Shown: positions 1-7,640, counted from the first letter of the stretch. The stretch: 35,216 nucleotides of DNA from Chloroflexota bacterium (GCA_026702615.1 JAPPBY010000008.1:1-35216), one strand, 5' to 3'. Numbers and translations are program-made. The notes: generated by a model from the letters alone, not told the origin.

Positions 1-1
1 G

Positions 2-1204
2 TTCGTGGGGACGCGGATCGCGCGGTCGCGCTGGCTGTTCAACGCCGAACCGCTGTCTTCACAGCCGGAAGGCGACGACGACGAGGAAGGCGCCACCCAG
101 GCGCCAACGGCCGCCCCGCGCCCGACGTTCATCGCGTTCGCGCAGCGCCGCTGGGTCACGCTGGGGCTCTCGCTGATCGTGTTCGTGGCAGCGGCGGTGA
201 CGCTGCTGGTGCCGCCCCCGCTGAACGCGGGCATCGAGTTCACGGGGGGCTCGACCTTCACGCTGCAGTTCGCGCAAGAGGAGCCAGCTGCGGCGGCGGC
301 GGAGACGGACGGCGAGGGGGCATCGACAGCAGAAGAGGCGGAACCGCCGGCGCCGGAACCGGTGCGGGTGGTGGAGCCGGAGGAGCTGCGCGAAGCCCTG
401 TCCCGGCTCGGGCACGAGGAGGCGCGGGTCCAGGGGGCGGGGTTCAACACGTACCTGGTGCGGACGATCGAGCTGCAGGGCGCGCCTCCGCTTGAGGCGG
501 GCCAGGGGCCCGTGCCGCCGGGCGAGATCGACGACATTCTGGCGGCGCTGGAGGAGGAGTTCGGGCCGGTTCAGCGGCTGGATTTCGCGACGGTCTCGGG
601 GACGGTATCGACGGAGATTGCGCGAGACGCAACGCTGGCCGTGGTGGCGGCGGCGGTCGCGATCCTGATCTACGTAGCGTTTGCGTTCCGGCGGCAGCGG
701 GCGGCGTGGCGGTACGGGCTCTGCGCGGTGATCGCGCTCGTACACGACTCGGTGATCGTGCTGGGGCTCTTCTCACTGCTGGCGAAGGTCGCCGGCACGG
801 AGGTCGACACGGCATTCATCGTGGCGATCCTGACGGTGATCGGCTTCTCCGTTCACGACACGATCGTCGTGTTCGACCGCGTGCGCGAGGTGACCTCGCG
901 AGACACGCTCGTGCCGTTCTCGGAGGCGGTGAACGTGAGCCTGACGGAGACGCTCGTGCGTTCGATCAACACGTCATTCGTGACGGTGCTGACGATCATC
1001 GCGATGTTCCTGATCGGCGGGGTGACCATCCAAAACTTCCTGCTGGTGCTGCTGGTGGGGGTGATCGCGGGGACGTACAGCAGCATCTTCGTGGCGGCGC
1101 AGGTGCTGGTGGCGTGGGAGAACCACGACATCGGGCGCTTCTTCCGGCGGCTGACATCGCGGGGTGAGGGCGAACCGCAGGAGGCCGCGGCAACGGGCGG
1201 CTAG
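2..1204 (+). CDS. secF: Protein translocase subunit SecF (probably the SecF half of a SecDF fusion), 5' end outside window
   Basis: SecF acts in the inner membrane with SecD and SecYEG, using the proton gradient to help pull preproteins across. Counting from the first in-frame GTG at 5, a membrane segment lies near residues 51-70, followed by the family motif GIEFTGGS at about 76-83, an Ala/Glu/Pro-rich extracytoplasmic insertion (about 91-125), and five further hydrophobic segments from about residue 206. The typical SecF string IGFSVHDTIVVFDRVRE is present, as is SINTSFVTVLTI. The frame is open to the window edge: before the first SecF helix are about 45 residues that start FVGTRIARSRWLF, which looks like the end of the last SecD helix, then an acidic linker. 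I therefore infer a SecD-SecF fusion cut by the window; a separate secF starting at GTG 5 is the alternative. The next gene starts 3 bases after the stop. Confidence 0.9.
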   Translation, partial: FVGTRIARSRWLFNAEPLSSQPEGDDDEEGATQAPTAAPRPTFIAFAQRRWVTLGLSLIVFVAAAVTLLVPPPLNAGIEFTGGSTFTLQFAQEEPAAAAAETDGEGASTAEEAEPPAPEPVRVVEPEELREALSRLGHEEARVQGAGFNTYLVRTIELQGAPPLEAGQGPVPPGEIDDILAALEEEFGPVQRLDFATVSGTVSTEIARDATLAVVAAAVAILIYVAFAFRRQRAAWRYGLCAVIALVHDSVIVLGLFSLLAKVAGTEVDTAFIVAILTVIGFSVHDTIVVFDRVREVTSRDTLVPFSEAVNVSLTETLVRSINTSFVTVLTIIAMFLIGGVTIQNFLLVLLVGVIAGTYSSIFVAAQVLVAWENHDIGRFFRRLTSRGEGEPQEAAATGG

Positions 1205-1206
1205 GC

Positions 1207-2013
1207 GTGAACGAAGCCCCGGAGGGCAGGGGGGAGCGGGCCCGGCGCATGTCGGGCGTGGACTTCGGCAGGGCAGCCTCCGACTACGCAACGTTCCGGG
1301 CGGGGTTCCCCGACCGCTTCTTCGACGAGTTAGAGGCACACGGAGTCGACATCGCGGGCATCGATGCCGTGGACCTCGGGACGGGGACAGGCACGGTGGC
1401 GCGAGGCCTGGCGCTCAGGGGCGCCGCCGTGGTCGGGGTCGATCCGTCGGCGGCGATGGCGGTGCAGGCTCGGGCGCTGGACGAACAGGTAGGGGCGAGC
1501 GTCCGCTACGTGCAGGCAACGGCGGAAGCGACAGGGTTGCCGTCGGGCCGTGCCGACCTCGTGATCTCGGGACAGGCATGGTGGTGGTTCGACCGGCCAC
1601 GCGCAGCTGCGGAAGCCAGGCGCCTGCTGAAGCGGGGAGGGCGTCTGGTGATCTGCTCGCTCGACTGGCTGCCCTCGCCGGGGAGCATCCCGGAGGCGAC
1701 AGAGGCGCTGATCTCCGCCGCGAATCCGAAGTGGACGATGGGGGGCGGGGACGGCCGGCACCCACGCTGGCTGGGCGAGCTGCGGGCGGCGGGGTTCGGC
1801 GAGCGCGCCACGTTCGAGTTCGACGTGGCTGTGCCGTACACGCACGAGGCGTGGCGCGGGAGGATCCGGGCAAGCGCGGGCGTGGCGGCGACGCTCAGCG
1901 AGGCTGAGGTGGCGCGGTTCGGCGAGGGTCTCGCGTCGATGCTGGCGGAGCACTTCCCCGAGGACCCGATGGCGGTACCCCACCGCGTCTACGCGGCGCT
2001 GGGGCGGACGTAG
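1207..2013 (+). CDS. Class I SAM-dependent methyltransferase
   Basis: A 268-residue Rossmann-fold methyltransferase of the UbiE/Methyltransf_11 kind. The SAM-binding motif I is VDLGTGTGTVARG near residues 57-69, followed by VVGVDPS (end of strand 2, acidic residue contacting the ribose). The N-terminal FGRAASDYATFRAGFP resembles the opening of small-molecule methyltransferases of this superfamily. The substrate cannot be told from the sequence. I accept the GTG at 1207, three bases after the secF stop, but an in-frame ATG at 1249 (starting MSGVDFGRA) is an equally good start because homology appears to begin there. It is probably cotranscribed with secF and converges on the minus-strand methionine-synthase-like gene, with only a small hairpin between them. 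Confidence 0.85.
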   Translation: MNEAPEGRGERARRMSGVDFGRAASDYATFRAGFPDRFFDELEAHGVDIAGIDAVDLGTGTGTVARGLALRGAAVVGVDPSAAMAVQARALDEQVGASVRYVQATAEATGLPSGRADLVISGQAWWWFDRPRAAAEARRLLKRGGRLVICSLDWLPSPGSIPEATEALISAANPKWTMGGGDGRHPRWLGELRAAGFGERATFEFDVAVPYTHEAWRGRIRASAGVAATLSEAEVARFGEGLASMLAEHFPEDPMAVPHRVYAALGRT

Positions 2014-2020
2014 CCGCTGC

Positions 2021-2035
2021 GGGAGGAGCCCTCCC
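2021..2035. terminator. Small hairpin between convergent genes
   Basis: GGGAGG, loop AGC, CCTCCC forms a perfect 6-bp stem in the 24-base gap between the methyltransferase stop (2013) and the stop of the minus-strand MetE-like gene (2038). It could end transcription from both sides, although there is no real T-tract on either strand. Confidence 0.4.
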
Positions 2036-2037
2036 CT

Positions 2038-3579
2038 TCAGGCGGAGCGCAGGGAGTTTCGGGCCTCGACGATGGCGGCGAGCTTGGCCTCAGCTGTGCG
2101 GCTGGAGGCCACGGGGTTGTCGGCGAAGGTGGCGAAGCCGCAGTCCGGGGCGAGAAGGACGCGCTCTTCTCCGAGTAGACCCACGGCGCACGCGATGCGC
2201 TCCCGGATTGCCTCGACGGACTCGACCCCGGGATCCTTCGGGTTCACCACGCCAACCGCGAGGCGCTTGTCGTCGGGGAGGTCGCGCAGGAGCTCCATCT
2301 CGCCGGCGCGGGGGGTGCAGAACTCGAGGAAGAGGGTCCCGACGGGAGCGTCGCTGAGGAAGCCGAGCAAGGGGCGGTAGTCGCCCGAGAGGGCAGCGGA
2401 CTCGTCTGGCGTCCAGTTGCCGCGACAGACGTGCAGGCCGAGCCGCTCGGCGGGGAGGCCACGGACGACCTCGCGGAGGAGTTCGGCGGCGAAGGCGAGC
2501 TCGCGCTCGGGTGCGAGCTTCTCGCTGAGGGCGCCGCACATGAAGCTGCGTTTGGCGCCGGCTTCACCGTAAACGACCTCGGTCAGCACGGGCTCGTCGA
2601 ACTGCACGAGGGCGGCGCCACCGGCGAGGAGGGCGTGCAGCTCCTCCCGGAGGACGCGGACCGCGTCGACGGCGAGGTCGTCGCGGGTCTTGTACGGGCG
2701 CTCGCGGAGGCAATCGAGCCACATGGTGCGGGTAAGCAGGTAGGGACCGGGGAGGGCGACCTTGGCGGGCGTGTCGGCGCAGGAGCGGACGAAGGCGAGC
2801 TCGTGGGCGGCGAGGGGATGGCTACGGCCGAGGGGGCCATGGACGACGGGGTGGCGTACGTCTTCGGCGGGCACGTCCAGGGCGCGCAGCTCGCGGTGGA
2901 ACTCGTCGGGGTCGTCGACCATGGCGGTGAGGTCGCTGAGGGGGATGAGCTGGCAGTTGTCGAGGAGGCCGCCGACGAAACTGGCGTAGTTGTCCCGACG
3001 CTGCTCGCCATCGGTAACGACGTCGACGCCGGCGCGCCGCTGGGCCTCGAGCGCGAGCCGGACGGCATCGTCGGCGGTCTCATGGAAGGCGTCGTCGTTG
3101 AGACGTCCCTCAAGGTGGTCGTGCATGGCCTGGAGCATCCAGCGGGGGCGGGGCCAGCTCCCGATACCCATGACCGAGAGGGGCTCGATGGTGGGGGCAG
3201 GGGCGGGTTCCGGAAGCGAATCGGGGATGGCGACCTCGACAACCAGCCGGTTCGCGCCCGCGGTGGGTGGCGTGGCAGGCGGCGCCTCGGTGCGCTCGGC
3301 GAGGGGACCTTTCGACACAAGGTAGCTGCGGTGGTCGCCGGCCTTCGTCCAGGAAACGAGCTCGTTGCCAGTCATCCGGCACCAGGCCGGCAGCTCGATC
3401 TCGACCGTCGGCTCCGTGGAGCGGATCTCGAGGAGGCCGCCGGAGGCCAGGGGGTCGATACGGCGGCGGATGAGCAGGAGGAGGCCGCCGCCGCAGTCCA
3501 GGTCGCCGCCGTCGAAGCTGGCGTCGGGCGCGAACGGGTGGCGCTCGACGGGGTCGACGGGGGTGGCGGAACCGCTCAC
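2038..3579 (-). CDS. Fusion protein: N-terminal TusA-like sulfurtransferase domain plus C-terminal MetE-type (cobalamin-independent methionine synthase core) domain
   Basis: A 513-residue protein with two modules. Residues about 20-90 look like TusA/SirA: LDCGGG (Cys29) in the place of the usual CPxP motif, then a helix and LPAWCRMTGNELV (Cys67), which aligns with IPGFCTFMEHELV of E. coli TusA. A Pro/Ala-rich linker (about 92-130) leads to a MetE C-terminal-type barrel (about 131-513) that starts VMGIGSWPRP. All four zinc/thiol-activating ligands of MetE are recognisable: His383 and Cys385 (LHVCRGN), Glu419 (FLEFC) and Cys480 (APDCGF). The N-terminal folate-binding half of classical MetE is absent, as in core MetE proteins. 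I use GTG 3579, 17 bases after the dsrE-like stop; the open frame extends further upstream but would overlap that gene. The enzyme should transfer a methyl group to a thiol. Homocysteine is the default acceptor, but the fused sulfur-carrier domain and the neighbouring TusA and DsrE genes leave the acceptor and methyl donor open. Confidence 0.85.
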   Translation of the reverse strand: MSGSATPVDPVERHPFAPDASFDGGDLDCGGGLLLLIRRRIDPLASGGLLEIRSTEPTVEIELPAWCRMTGNELVSWTKAGDHRSYLVSKGPLAERTEAPPATPPTAGANRLVVEVAIPDSLPEPAPAPTIEPLSVMGIGSWPRPRWMLQAMHDHLEGRLNDDAFHETADDAVRLALEAQRRAGVDVVTDGEQRRDNYASFVGGLLDNCQLIPLSDLTAMVDDPDEFHRELRALDVPAEDVRHPVVHGPLGRSHPLAAHELAFVRSCADTPAKVALPGPYLLTRTMWLDCLRERPYKTRDDLAVDAVRVLREELHALLAGGAALVQFDEPVLTEVVYGEAGAKRSFMCGALSEKLAPERELAFAAELLREVVRGLPAERLGLHVCRGNWTPDESAALSGDYRPLLGFLSDAPVGTLFLEFCTPRAGEMELLRDLPDDKRLAVGVVNPKDPGVESVEAIRERIACAVGLLGEERVLLAPDCGFATFADNPVASSRTAEAKLAAIVEARNSLRSA

Positions 3580-3595
3580 GGCACCGGTTGCGCCG

Positions 3596-3958
3596 CTAGT
3601 AGGTGACGCTGGGGGCGCCGTCGGAGAGGAACTCCACGAGCATCGCCCCGCCGACGATGGTTGCGCCATCGACGAGGTTGTTCTCGTCGAGCCCGCGCTT
3701 CTTGAAACAGGGGGCGCAGACGTAGATGGTCCCGCCCCCACCGGTAAAGGCGTCGATGAGCTCCGTGAGGGGCAGGAAGCCATCCTCGTGGATGCGGTCG
3801 GCGTAGCCCTTGTCGGCCAGGCGGACGCCCTCGGTGCTGAGAAACACGAGGGTTTCCTTCTCGGAGCCGAGGGCGGCGTTGGCGACGACAAAGCCGACGG
3901 TGGCCTTGTCGGGGTCGTTGCCGGAGGAGGTGAGGTTGACGCAGAACTTGCCTGGCAC
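3596..3958 (-). CDS. DsrE/DsrF-like sulfur relay protein
   Basis: A 120-residue protein with the alternating strand/helix pattern of the DsrE superfamily (starting KFCVNLTSSGNDPDKATVGF, then ETLVFLSTEG). The conserved cysteine region is IYVCAPCFKKRG (Cys81, Cys84), where DsrE/TusD carries its persulfide cysteine. Proteins of this family pass sulfane sulfur to and from TusA-like partners. The gene lies between a free TusA-like gene (ends 3975) and the TusA::MetE fusion (starts 3579), so a relay with those two proteins is a reasonable inference. The GTG start at 3958 has a GGAG sequence upstream. It could be a single-subunit DsrE2/peroxiredoxin-like variant rather than part of a DsrEFH hexamer, since no dsrF or dsrH neighbour is present. 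Confidence 0.83.
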   Translation of the reverse strand: MPGKFCVNLTSSGNDPDKATVGFVVANAALGSEKETLVFLSTEGVRLADKGYADRIHEDGFLPLTELIDAFTGGGGTIYVCAPCFKKRGLDENNLVDGATIVGGAMLVEFLSDGAPSVTY

Positions 3959-3974
3959 GGAGCGGGTGTCTCCT

Positions 3975-4211
3975 TCAGGGGTTTTGGCGTTGTTCGATCC
4001 AGTAGTGGGGGTGGTCGGCGTGGAGGAGCTGGCGTTCAGTCATACGGCACCACGCTGGTATGTCCTCGGGAGCGCCGAGGTCGCGCACGGTGAGCTTCAG
4101 CACCTCGCCCGCGGCCAGTGCCCGCATGCGAGATCGAAGCATCACGATAACCTCGCCGCAGCCCATATCGCCAGCGTCCCACTCGGCGTGGGCGCGGGGA
4201 ACATCGCTCAC
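3975..4211 (-). CDS. Stand-alone TusA-like (SirA family) sulfurtransferase
   Basis: A 78-residue protein of the usual TusA length. The sulfur-accepting cysteine position is GDMGCGEVIVML (Cys18), followed by the helix and strand LAAGEVLKLTV and then EDIPAWCRMTERQLL (Cys55), a good match for the second half of TusA. The CPxP motif of E. coli TusA is replaced by C-G, the same change as in the fused TusA domain next door, so the two are likely related paralogues. The GTG start at 4211 overlaps the herA stop codon (GTGA, 4208-4211), which suggests translational coupling. I infer a role as sulfur carrier for the DsrE-like protein and/or the MetE-like enzyme encoded downstream; a role in tRNA thiolation or molybdenum cofactor sulfuration is not excluded. 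Confidence 0.82.
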   Translation of the reverse strand: MSDVPRAHAEWDAGDMGCGEVIVMLRSRMRALAAGEVLKLTVRDLGAPEDIPAWCRMTERQLLHADHPHYWIEQRQNP

Positions 4212-5920
4212 CGCCCGTCCCCGGGCGGCGTGGAATCGGGGGGAGCGCCGAAGAGGGCGGCGGCGGGGCTCGTTTCTTCCCGCTCGGGGAGGCCGAGGCG
4301 GGCGCGCAGGGAGGCGCGGGCGGAGTCGGCGTTGGTGGCCTCGGGGGTCTGGACGACGACGGGCATGGGCAGGGCGTGGCCGAAGACGAGCGCCTGGCGC
4401 TTGCTCTCAAGAGCGGCGATGACCTGACGCAGGCCGCTCCGGCCGGAAACCCCGCCGACGATGGCCTCGACGTCGTTGTCGCTATCGAGTTGGAGCGTGA
4501 ACTTGGTGCCGATCTGGGAGAGGACTTCGGGATCGATCTGGCTCGGGCGCTGGTCAATGACGAGGAGGGTGACGTTGTACTTACGCAGCTCGCGGGCGAT
4601 CTGGCCGAAGATGCTCTGGCCGGCGAGGGAGCGGTCGACGAACTTGTGCGCCTCTTCAATGACGATGACGAGACGGTTGGGGGCCTCGCGCTCTTCGGAG
4701 CGCTCGGTGCTGTCGCGGTACCGCTCCCAGATGCGGCGGGAGAGCATGTTGGCGACGAGCATGTAGCTGACGAGGTCGTTGCCGAAGCGGCCGAACTGGA
4801 CGACGACGCTCTTGCCACCCTGGAGGGAGCGCACGACGTGCTCGATGACGTCGCCGAACTGGGAACCCTCGGTGCGGACGAACTCGCGACGGGTGAGGCG
4901 TTCCATGCGTCGCCGGAGGCTCTCGAGCGAGCCGGGATAGCCCATCTGGGCGGCGACCTGGGACCAGTTGACGTCGCCCTCGGGAGGCTCGCGCCAGAGC
5001 CTATCGACGACCGCTGCCGAGGGCTCATCGGCGATGATCTCGTCGATCCAGCCGGGGCCGAAGCGGCGGCGACAGGCGTGGGCGGCATCGACGGCGAGGT
5101 CGGAGAGGTCGAGGGTCTCGCGCAGGACTTCGAGGTCGTCGGGCTGGATGTCGCGGGTGCCGATGAGAATCTGGCCGTCGGAGCGGGCAGCGCGGGATTC
5201 GAGGGTGTAGAGCTCGATGTCGGTCTGGTGGCGCTGCTTGAGGGAGCGAAGACGGCTGGTCGAAGGCCCCTGGAACTTCATCTCCCAGCCGTAGTCGTTG
5301 TGCATGTCGAAGACGAGGGCGACGGTGCGGTCGCTGTTGGTGGCAGCGGCCGTCGAGCGGGTGAGCATGGCGTCGAGGAGGTGGAGCACGAGCACGCTCT
5401 TGCCCGTGCCACTCTTGCCGAAGACGCCGGCGGAACGTTCGAAGAGGCGCTCGAAGTCGACGCCGACCTCGAGCTCATCCATGCCGAGGGGGGCGCCCAC
5501 GGGGATGTTGGGGCCATCGGTGGCGAAAGCGCGGTCGAGGGTGTCCTGGTCGGCGGGGTGGACCGCGGAGAAGTGGCTGGGAAGGCGGCGGGCACGGGCG
5601 GGCTCTTCGCCGTTCTCGCCGAGCTCCAGGTAGGGGTCCACAGCGAGGGCGGTGTAGACGCCGGTGTCCTGGAGCACCTCGCGCAAGAGCGCCGGTTCGT
5701 CCTCGCCGGGGGGCCAGACCGTGGGGCCGGAATCGACGGACTTGAGGGTGATATCGGTGACCATGCCGAGGATGCTGAGGCCGCCACCAACCTCGGTCTT
5801 CGCGTATTGGCCGAGCTGGGCGGTCTGGCCCGGATCGAGCCGCACCTCGAGGCCCTTCGTGAGGGAGCCTCCGACGACGACGCCGAGGGGCCGAGTGGCG
5901 TCGGGATTGGCGTCACTCAT
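4208..5920 (-). CDS. herA: HerA-type ATPase / DNA translocase (HAS-barrel plus DUF87)
   Basis: A 570-residue HerA/FtsK-superfamily ATPase. The first about 100 residues form a beta-rich HAS-barrel-like region (GGSLTKGLEVRL, VGGGLSILGMVTDI). The P-loop is GKSGTGKS at 168-175. Walker B is RLVIVIEEAHKF (about 416-427), with the acidic pair E422/E423, and a DQRPSQIDPEVLSQ segment at 456-469 is typical of HerA. In archaea HerA forms a hexameric ring that works with the nuclease NurA in DNA end resection; bacterial HerA relatives also act in phage defence with other effectors. Here a NurA-like gene lies two genes upstream with a small HAS-barrel-like gene between, all overlapping, so a nuclease-translocase complex is very likely. 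The ATG at 5920 overlaps the preceding stop (ATGA, 5917-5920). Confidence 0.92.
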   Translation of the reverse strand: MSDANPDATRPLGVVVGGSLTKGLEVRLDPGQTAQLGQYAKTEVGGGLSILGMVTDITLKSVDSGPTVWPPGEDEPALLREVLQDTGVYTALAVDPYLELGENGEEPARARRLPSHFSAVHPADQDTLDRAFATDGPNIPVGAPLGMDELEVGVDFERLFERSAGVFGKSGTGKSVLVLHLLDAMLTRSTAAATNSDRTVALVFDMHNDYGWEMKFQGPSTSRLRSLKQRHQTDIELYTLESRAARSDGQILIGTRDIQPDDLEVLRETLDLSDLAVDAAHACRRRFGPGWIDEIIADEPSAAVVDRLWREPPEGDVNWSQVAAQMGYPGSLESLRRRMERLTRREFVRTEGSQFGDVIEHVVRSLQGGKSVVVQFGRFGNDLVSYMLVANMLSRRIWERYRDSTERSEEREAPNRLVIVIEEAHKFVDRSLAGQSIFGQIARELRKYNVTLLVIDQRPSQIDPEVLSQIGTKFTLQLDSDNDVEAIVGGVSGRSGLRQVIAALESKRQALVFGHALPMPVVVQTPEATNADSARASLRARLGLPEREETSPAAALFGAPPDSTPPGDGR

Positions 5921-6468
5921 GGCTCCACCGCACGGAGGATACTCGTGAGGCGCGAGGGTTCGGCCTTGAGGAGGCGGGCGAGCTCCTTGCCGGCAGCGAC
6001 GAGGAAGGGCCGCTCCCCGGGGCCGGCGGCGTGGGCGACCTCGCGGAGCGCGGCGGCGACGACGGCATCGTCGGCGGCGGGGTTGGCGAGGAGGGGGACG
6101 AGGAAGCGGCCCTCGTCGGCAACGCGGACCTTCTCCTCGTTGGTGGCGGCCTGCACCTCGGCAAGGAGGGGTGGGGGCATGGGCGGGAGGACGGGCCGGG
6201 CGACCTCGCGATCGATGTGCCCGCAGATGGCGACGGTGAGGGTGGTGCGCAGGAGCAACTCGATCTCGGGGTTGCTGGCCATGACGGCGGCGGCGCTCTG
6301 GCCGGGGTCGCCGCGGGGGACGAGGGGGCGGGAGGGGTCGTCGGGGCCGCTTTCGCTGCCGGTCACGACGCCGAAGGTGTCGTAGCGCCCCTCGCGCACG
6401 ACGAGCATCTGGCCGAGGGCGAAGGGCTCACTCGTGTAGCGGGCGTAGGCGCATTCGAAGGCGCGCAC
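5917..6468 (-). CDS. Small HAS-barrel-like protein encoded between nurA and herA
   Basis: A 183-residue protein if the GTG at 6468 is used. The N-terminal EPFALGQMLVVREGRYDTFGVV is the kind of short beta-barrel sequence found at the start of HerA (HAS barrel), but no P-loop follows. The rest is helical, with LLLRTTLTVAICGHI, a proline-rich stretch (VLPPMPPPLL) and a C-terminal helix-rich domain. Coding signal extends upstream: a CTG at 6501, overlapping the nurA stop (CTGA) and preceded by GGAGG five bases away, would add 11 residues, giving an opening SETCRVVNASVRAF that fits this protein type better than the GTG start. I infer an accessory subunit or loader for HerA-NurA; no function is established for it from the sequence. 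Confidence 0.75.
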   Translation of the reverse strand: MRAFECAYARYTSEPFALGQMLVVREGRYDTFGVVTGSESGPDDPSRPLVPRGDPGQSAAAVMASNPEIELLLRTTLTVAICGHIDREVARPVLPPMPPPLLAEVQAATNEEKVRVADEGRFLVPLLANPAADDAVVAAALREVAHAAGPGERPFLVAAGKELARLLKAEPSRLTSILRAVEP

Positions 6469-6497
6469 GCTGGCGTTGACAACGCGACAGGTCTCGC

Positions 6498-7640
6498 TCA
6501 GATCGACCTCCTCCGCTTGCTCTGCTGCTTACCGTTGAGGGGCGCGCGGATGCCGGCGTCGCCGGCGAGGCGATCGAGGAGGCGCTCGAACTGCTCGCGG
6601 TCACCGGCGGAGATGACGGCCTGCTCGTGCGCCTCCTGGAGGGCGCGCGGATAGCCCTCGCAGCGCTCGCACTGGTCCACGAGGGTGGCGTGGAGGCGGT
6701 CGACCTGGATGGGGGTAGCCGCCCAGGCGGGGAGCTCGACGCGCGCGATGTCGTCGGCGACGCGGAGGTAGAAGAGCGCGACGTCGTGGCCGGGGAGCAG
6801 TGACTCGACGCTCCCGCGGCGGCTGCTGCGCGAGTGGAAGATGGCGCTGCGTTCGCCGGGGCTGAGCAGGCCCCGGAACACGTCGCCATCGGTGAGGGGC
6901 GGGGCGGAGGGCGGAGGCGGGGCGAGCACCTCGAGCGCGGCCACGACCTCGCGGGCGGCAGAGGCGGAGATGTAGGCGCCCATGCTCAGGGGTTCGCCGC
7001 AGTCACGAATGCGGTCAAGGGCGTCGATGGTGCGCCGGCGATAGGGAGCGAGGGCCTCGTCGGAGGCCTGGCGGGTGTGGAGGTCCCAGGGGAGGAGAGT
7101 GCCATCGAGGAGGAGGACGGCGGGGCCGGCCGAAGCAGCGGGGACGGCGAGCTCGACGCCGCGCTCCAGCTCGCGCACGTCGCGGAGAAGGCGAGTGGCG
7201 AGCCCGCGGGGGGCCTGGCGCATGTCGCCCGAACCCTCGAGGAGGTCACCGTCGAGGCCAACTTCGGCGATGGCGTCGAGGGAGGGCTCGACAGCGACGC
7301 CGTAGGGGAGCAGGGCGTGGCCAATGTTGATGGCGTAGCAGCGGACGGTGGAGAAGCGGTCGGGGGTGATGGAGGAGCCATCGACACCGACAACGGTGAC
7401 GGGTCCCGGGGCGGGAGCGGGGCAGGTGGCGGCGGGATCGTCCTCGGCAAGGGCGTAGGGGACGGCCTGCCCACCGAGCGCCTGCTCGATACGGGCGGAG
7501 GCAGCCACGGGGTCGTCGCTCCACTCGCGGAGGGCGCTGCGGGCGCCCTCGATGGCGGCGCCAGCCGCGGCGCGGGTTTCCTCGTGGCGGGCGATGAGAC
7601 CCGGAAGCTCGGCGGCGACGGTATCCATGCGCAGGGTCAC
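6498..7640 (-). CDS. nurA: NurA-domain nuclease
   Basis: A 380-residue protein with the RNase-H-like NurA signature: VVGVDGSS near residues 83-90 (Asp87 expected to bind metal) and AVLLLDGTLLPWDL near 174-187 (Asp179), followed by later conserved segments YLRVADDIARVELP and QVDRLHATLVDQCE. NurA is a 5'-to-3' exo/endonuclease that works inside or beneath the HerA ring. The N-terminal 60 residues are helical and probably mediate oligomerisation or contact with HerA. The GTG at 7640 overlaps the selB stop (GTGA, 7637-7640); an in-frame ATG four codons later is the alternative start. Downstream, the nurA stop at 6498 touches the HAS-barrel-like gene, so the nuclease, accessory protein and ATPase are translated as a unit. 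Confidence 0.85.
   Translation of the reverse strand: MTLRMDTVAAELPGLIARHEETRAAAGAAIEGARSALREWSDDPVAASARIEQALGGQAVPYALAEDDPAATCPAPAPGPVTVVGVDGSSITPDRFSTVRCYAINIGHALLPYGVAVEPSLDAIAEVGLDGDLLEGSGDMRQAPRGLATRLLRDVRELERGVELAVPAASAGPAVLLLDGTLLPWDLHTRQASDEALAPYRRRTIDALDRIRDCGEPLSMGAYISASAAREVVAALEVLAPPPPSAPPLTDGDVFRGLLSPGERSAIFHSRSSRRGSVESLLPGHDVALFYLRVADDIARVELPAWAATPIQVDRLHATLVDQCERCEGYPRALQEAHEQAVISAGDREQFERLLDRLAGDAGIRAPLNGKQQSKRRRSI

Noticed and set aside
2431-3606. Long plus-strand frame of 391 codons opposite the MetE-like gene
   Set aside because: Its translation is low-complexity Gly/Ala/Glu/Val, with no family features; the opposite strand encodes a clear MetE-type enzyme. It is a GC-bias shadow.
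4376-6385. Plus-strand frame of 669 codons opposite herA
   Set aside because: It spans two overlapping real genes on the other strand and consists of Gly/Glu/Asp/Val-rich sequence without motifs.
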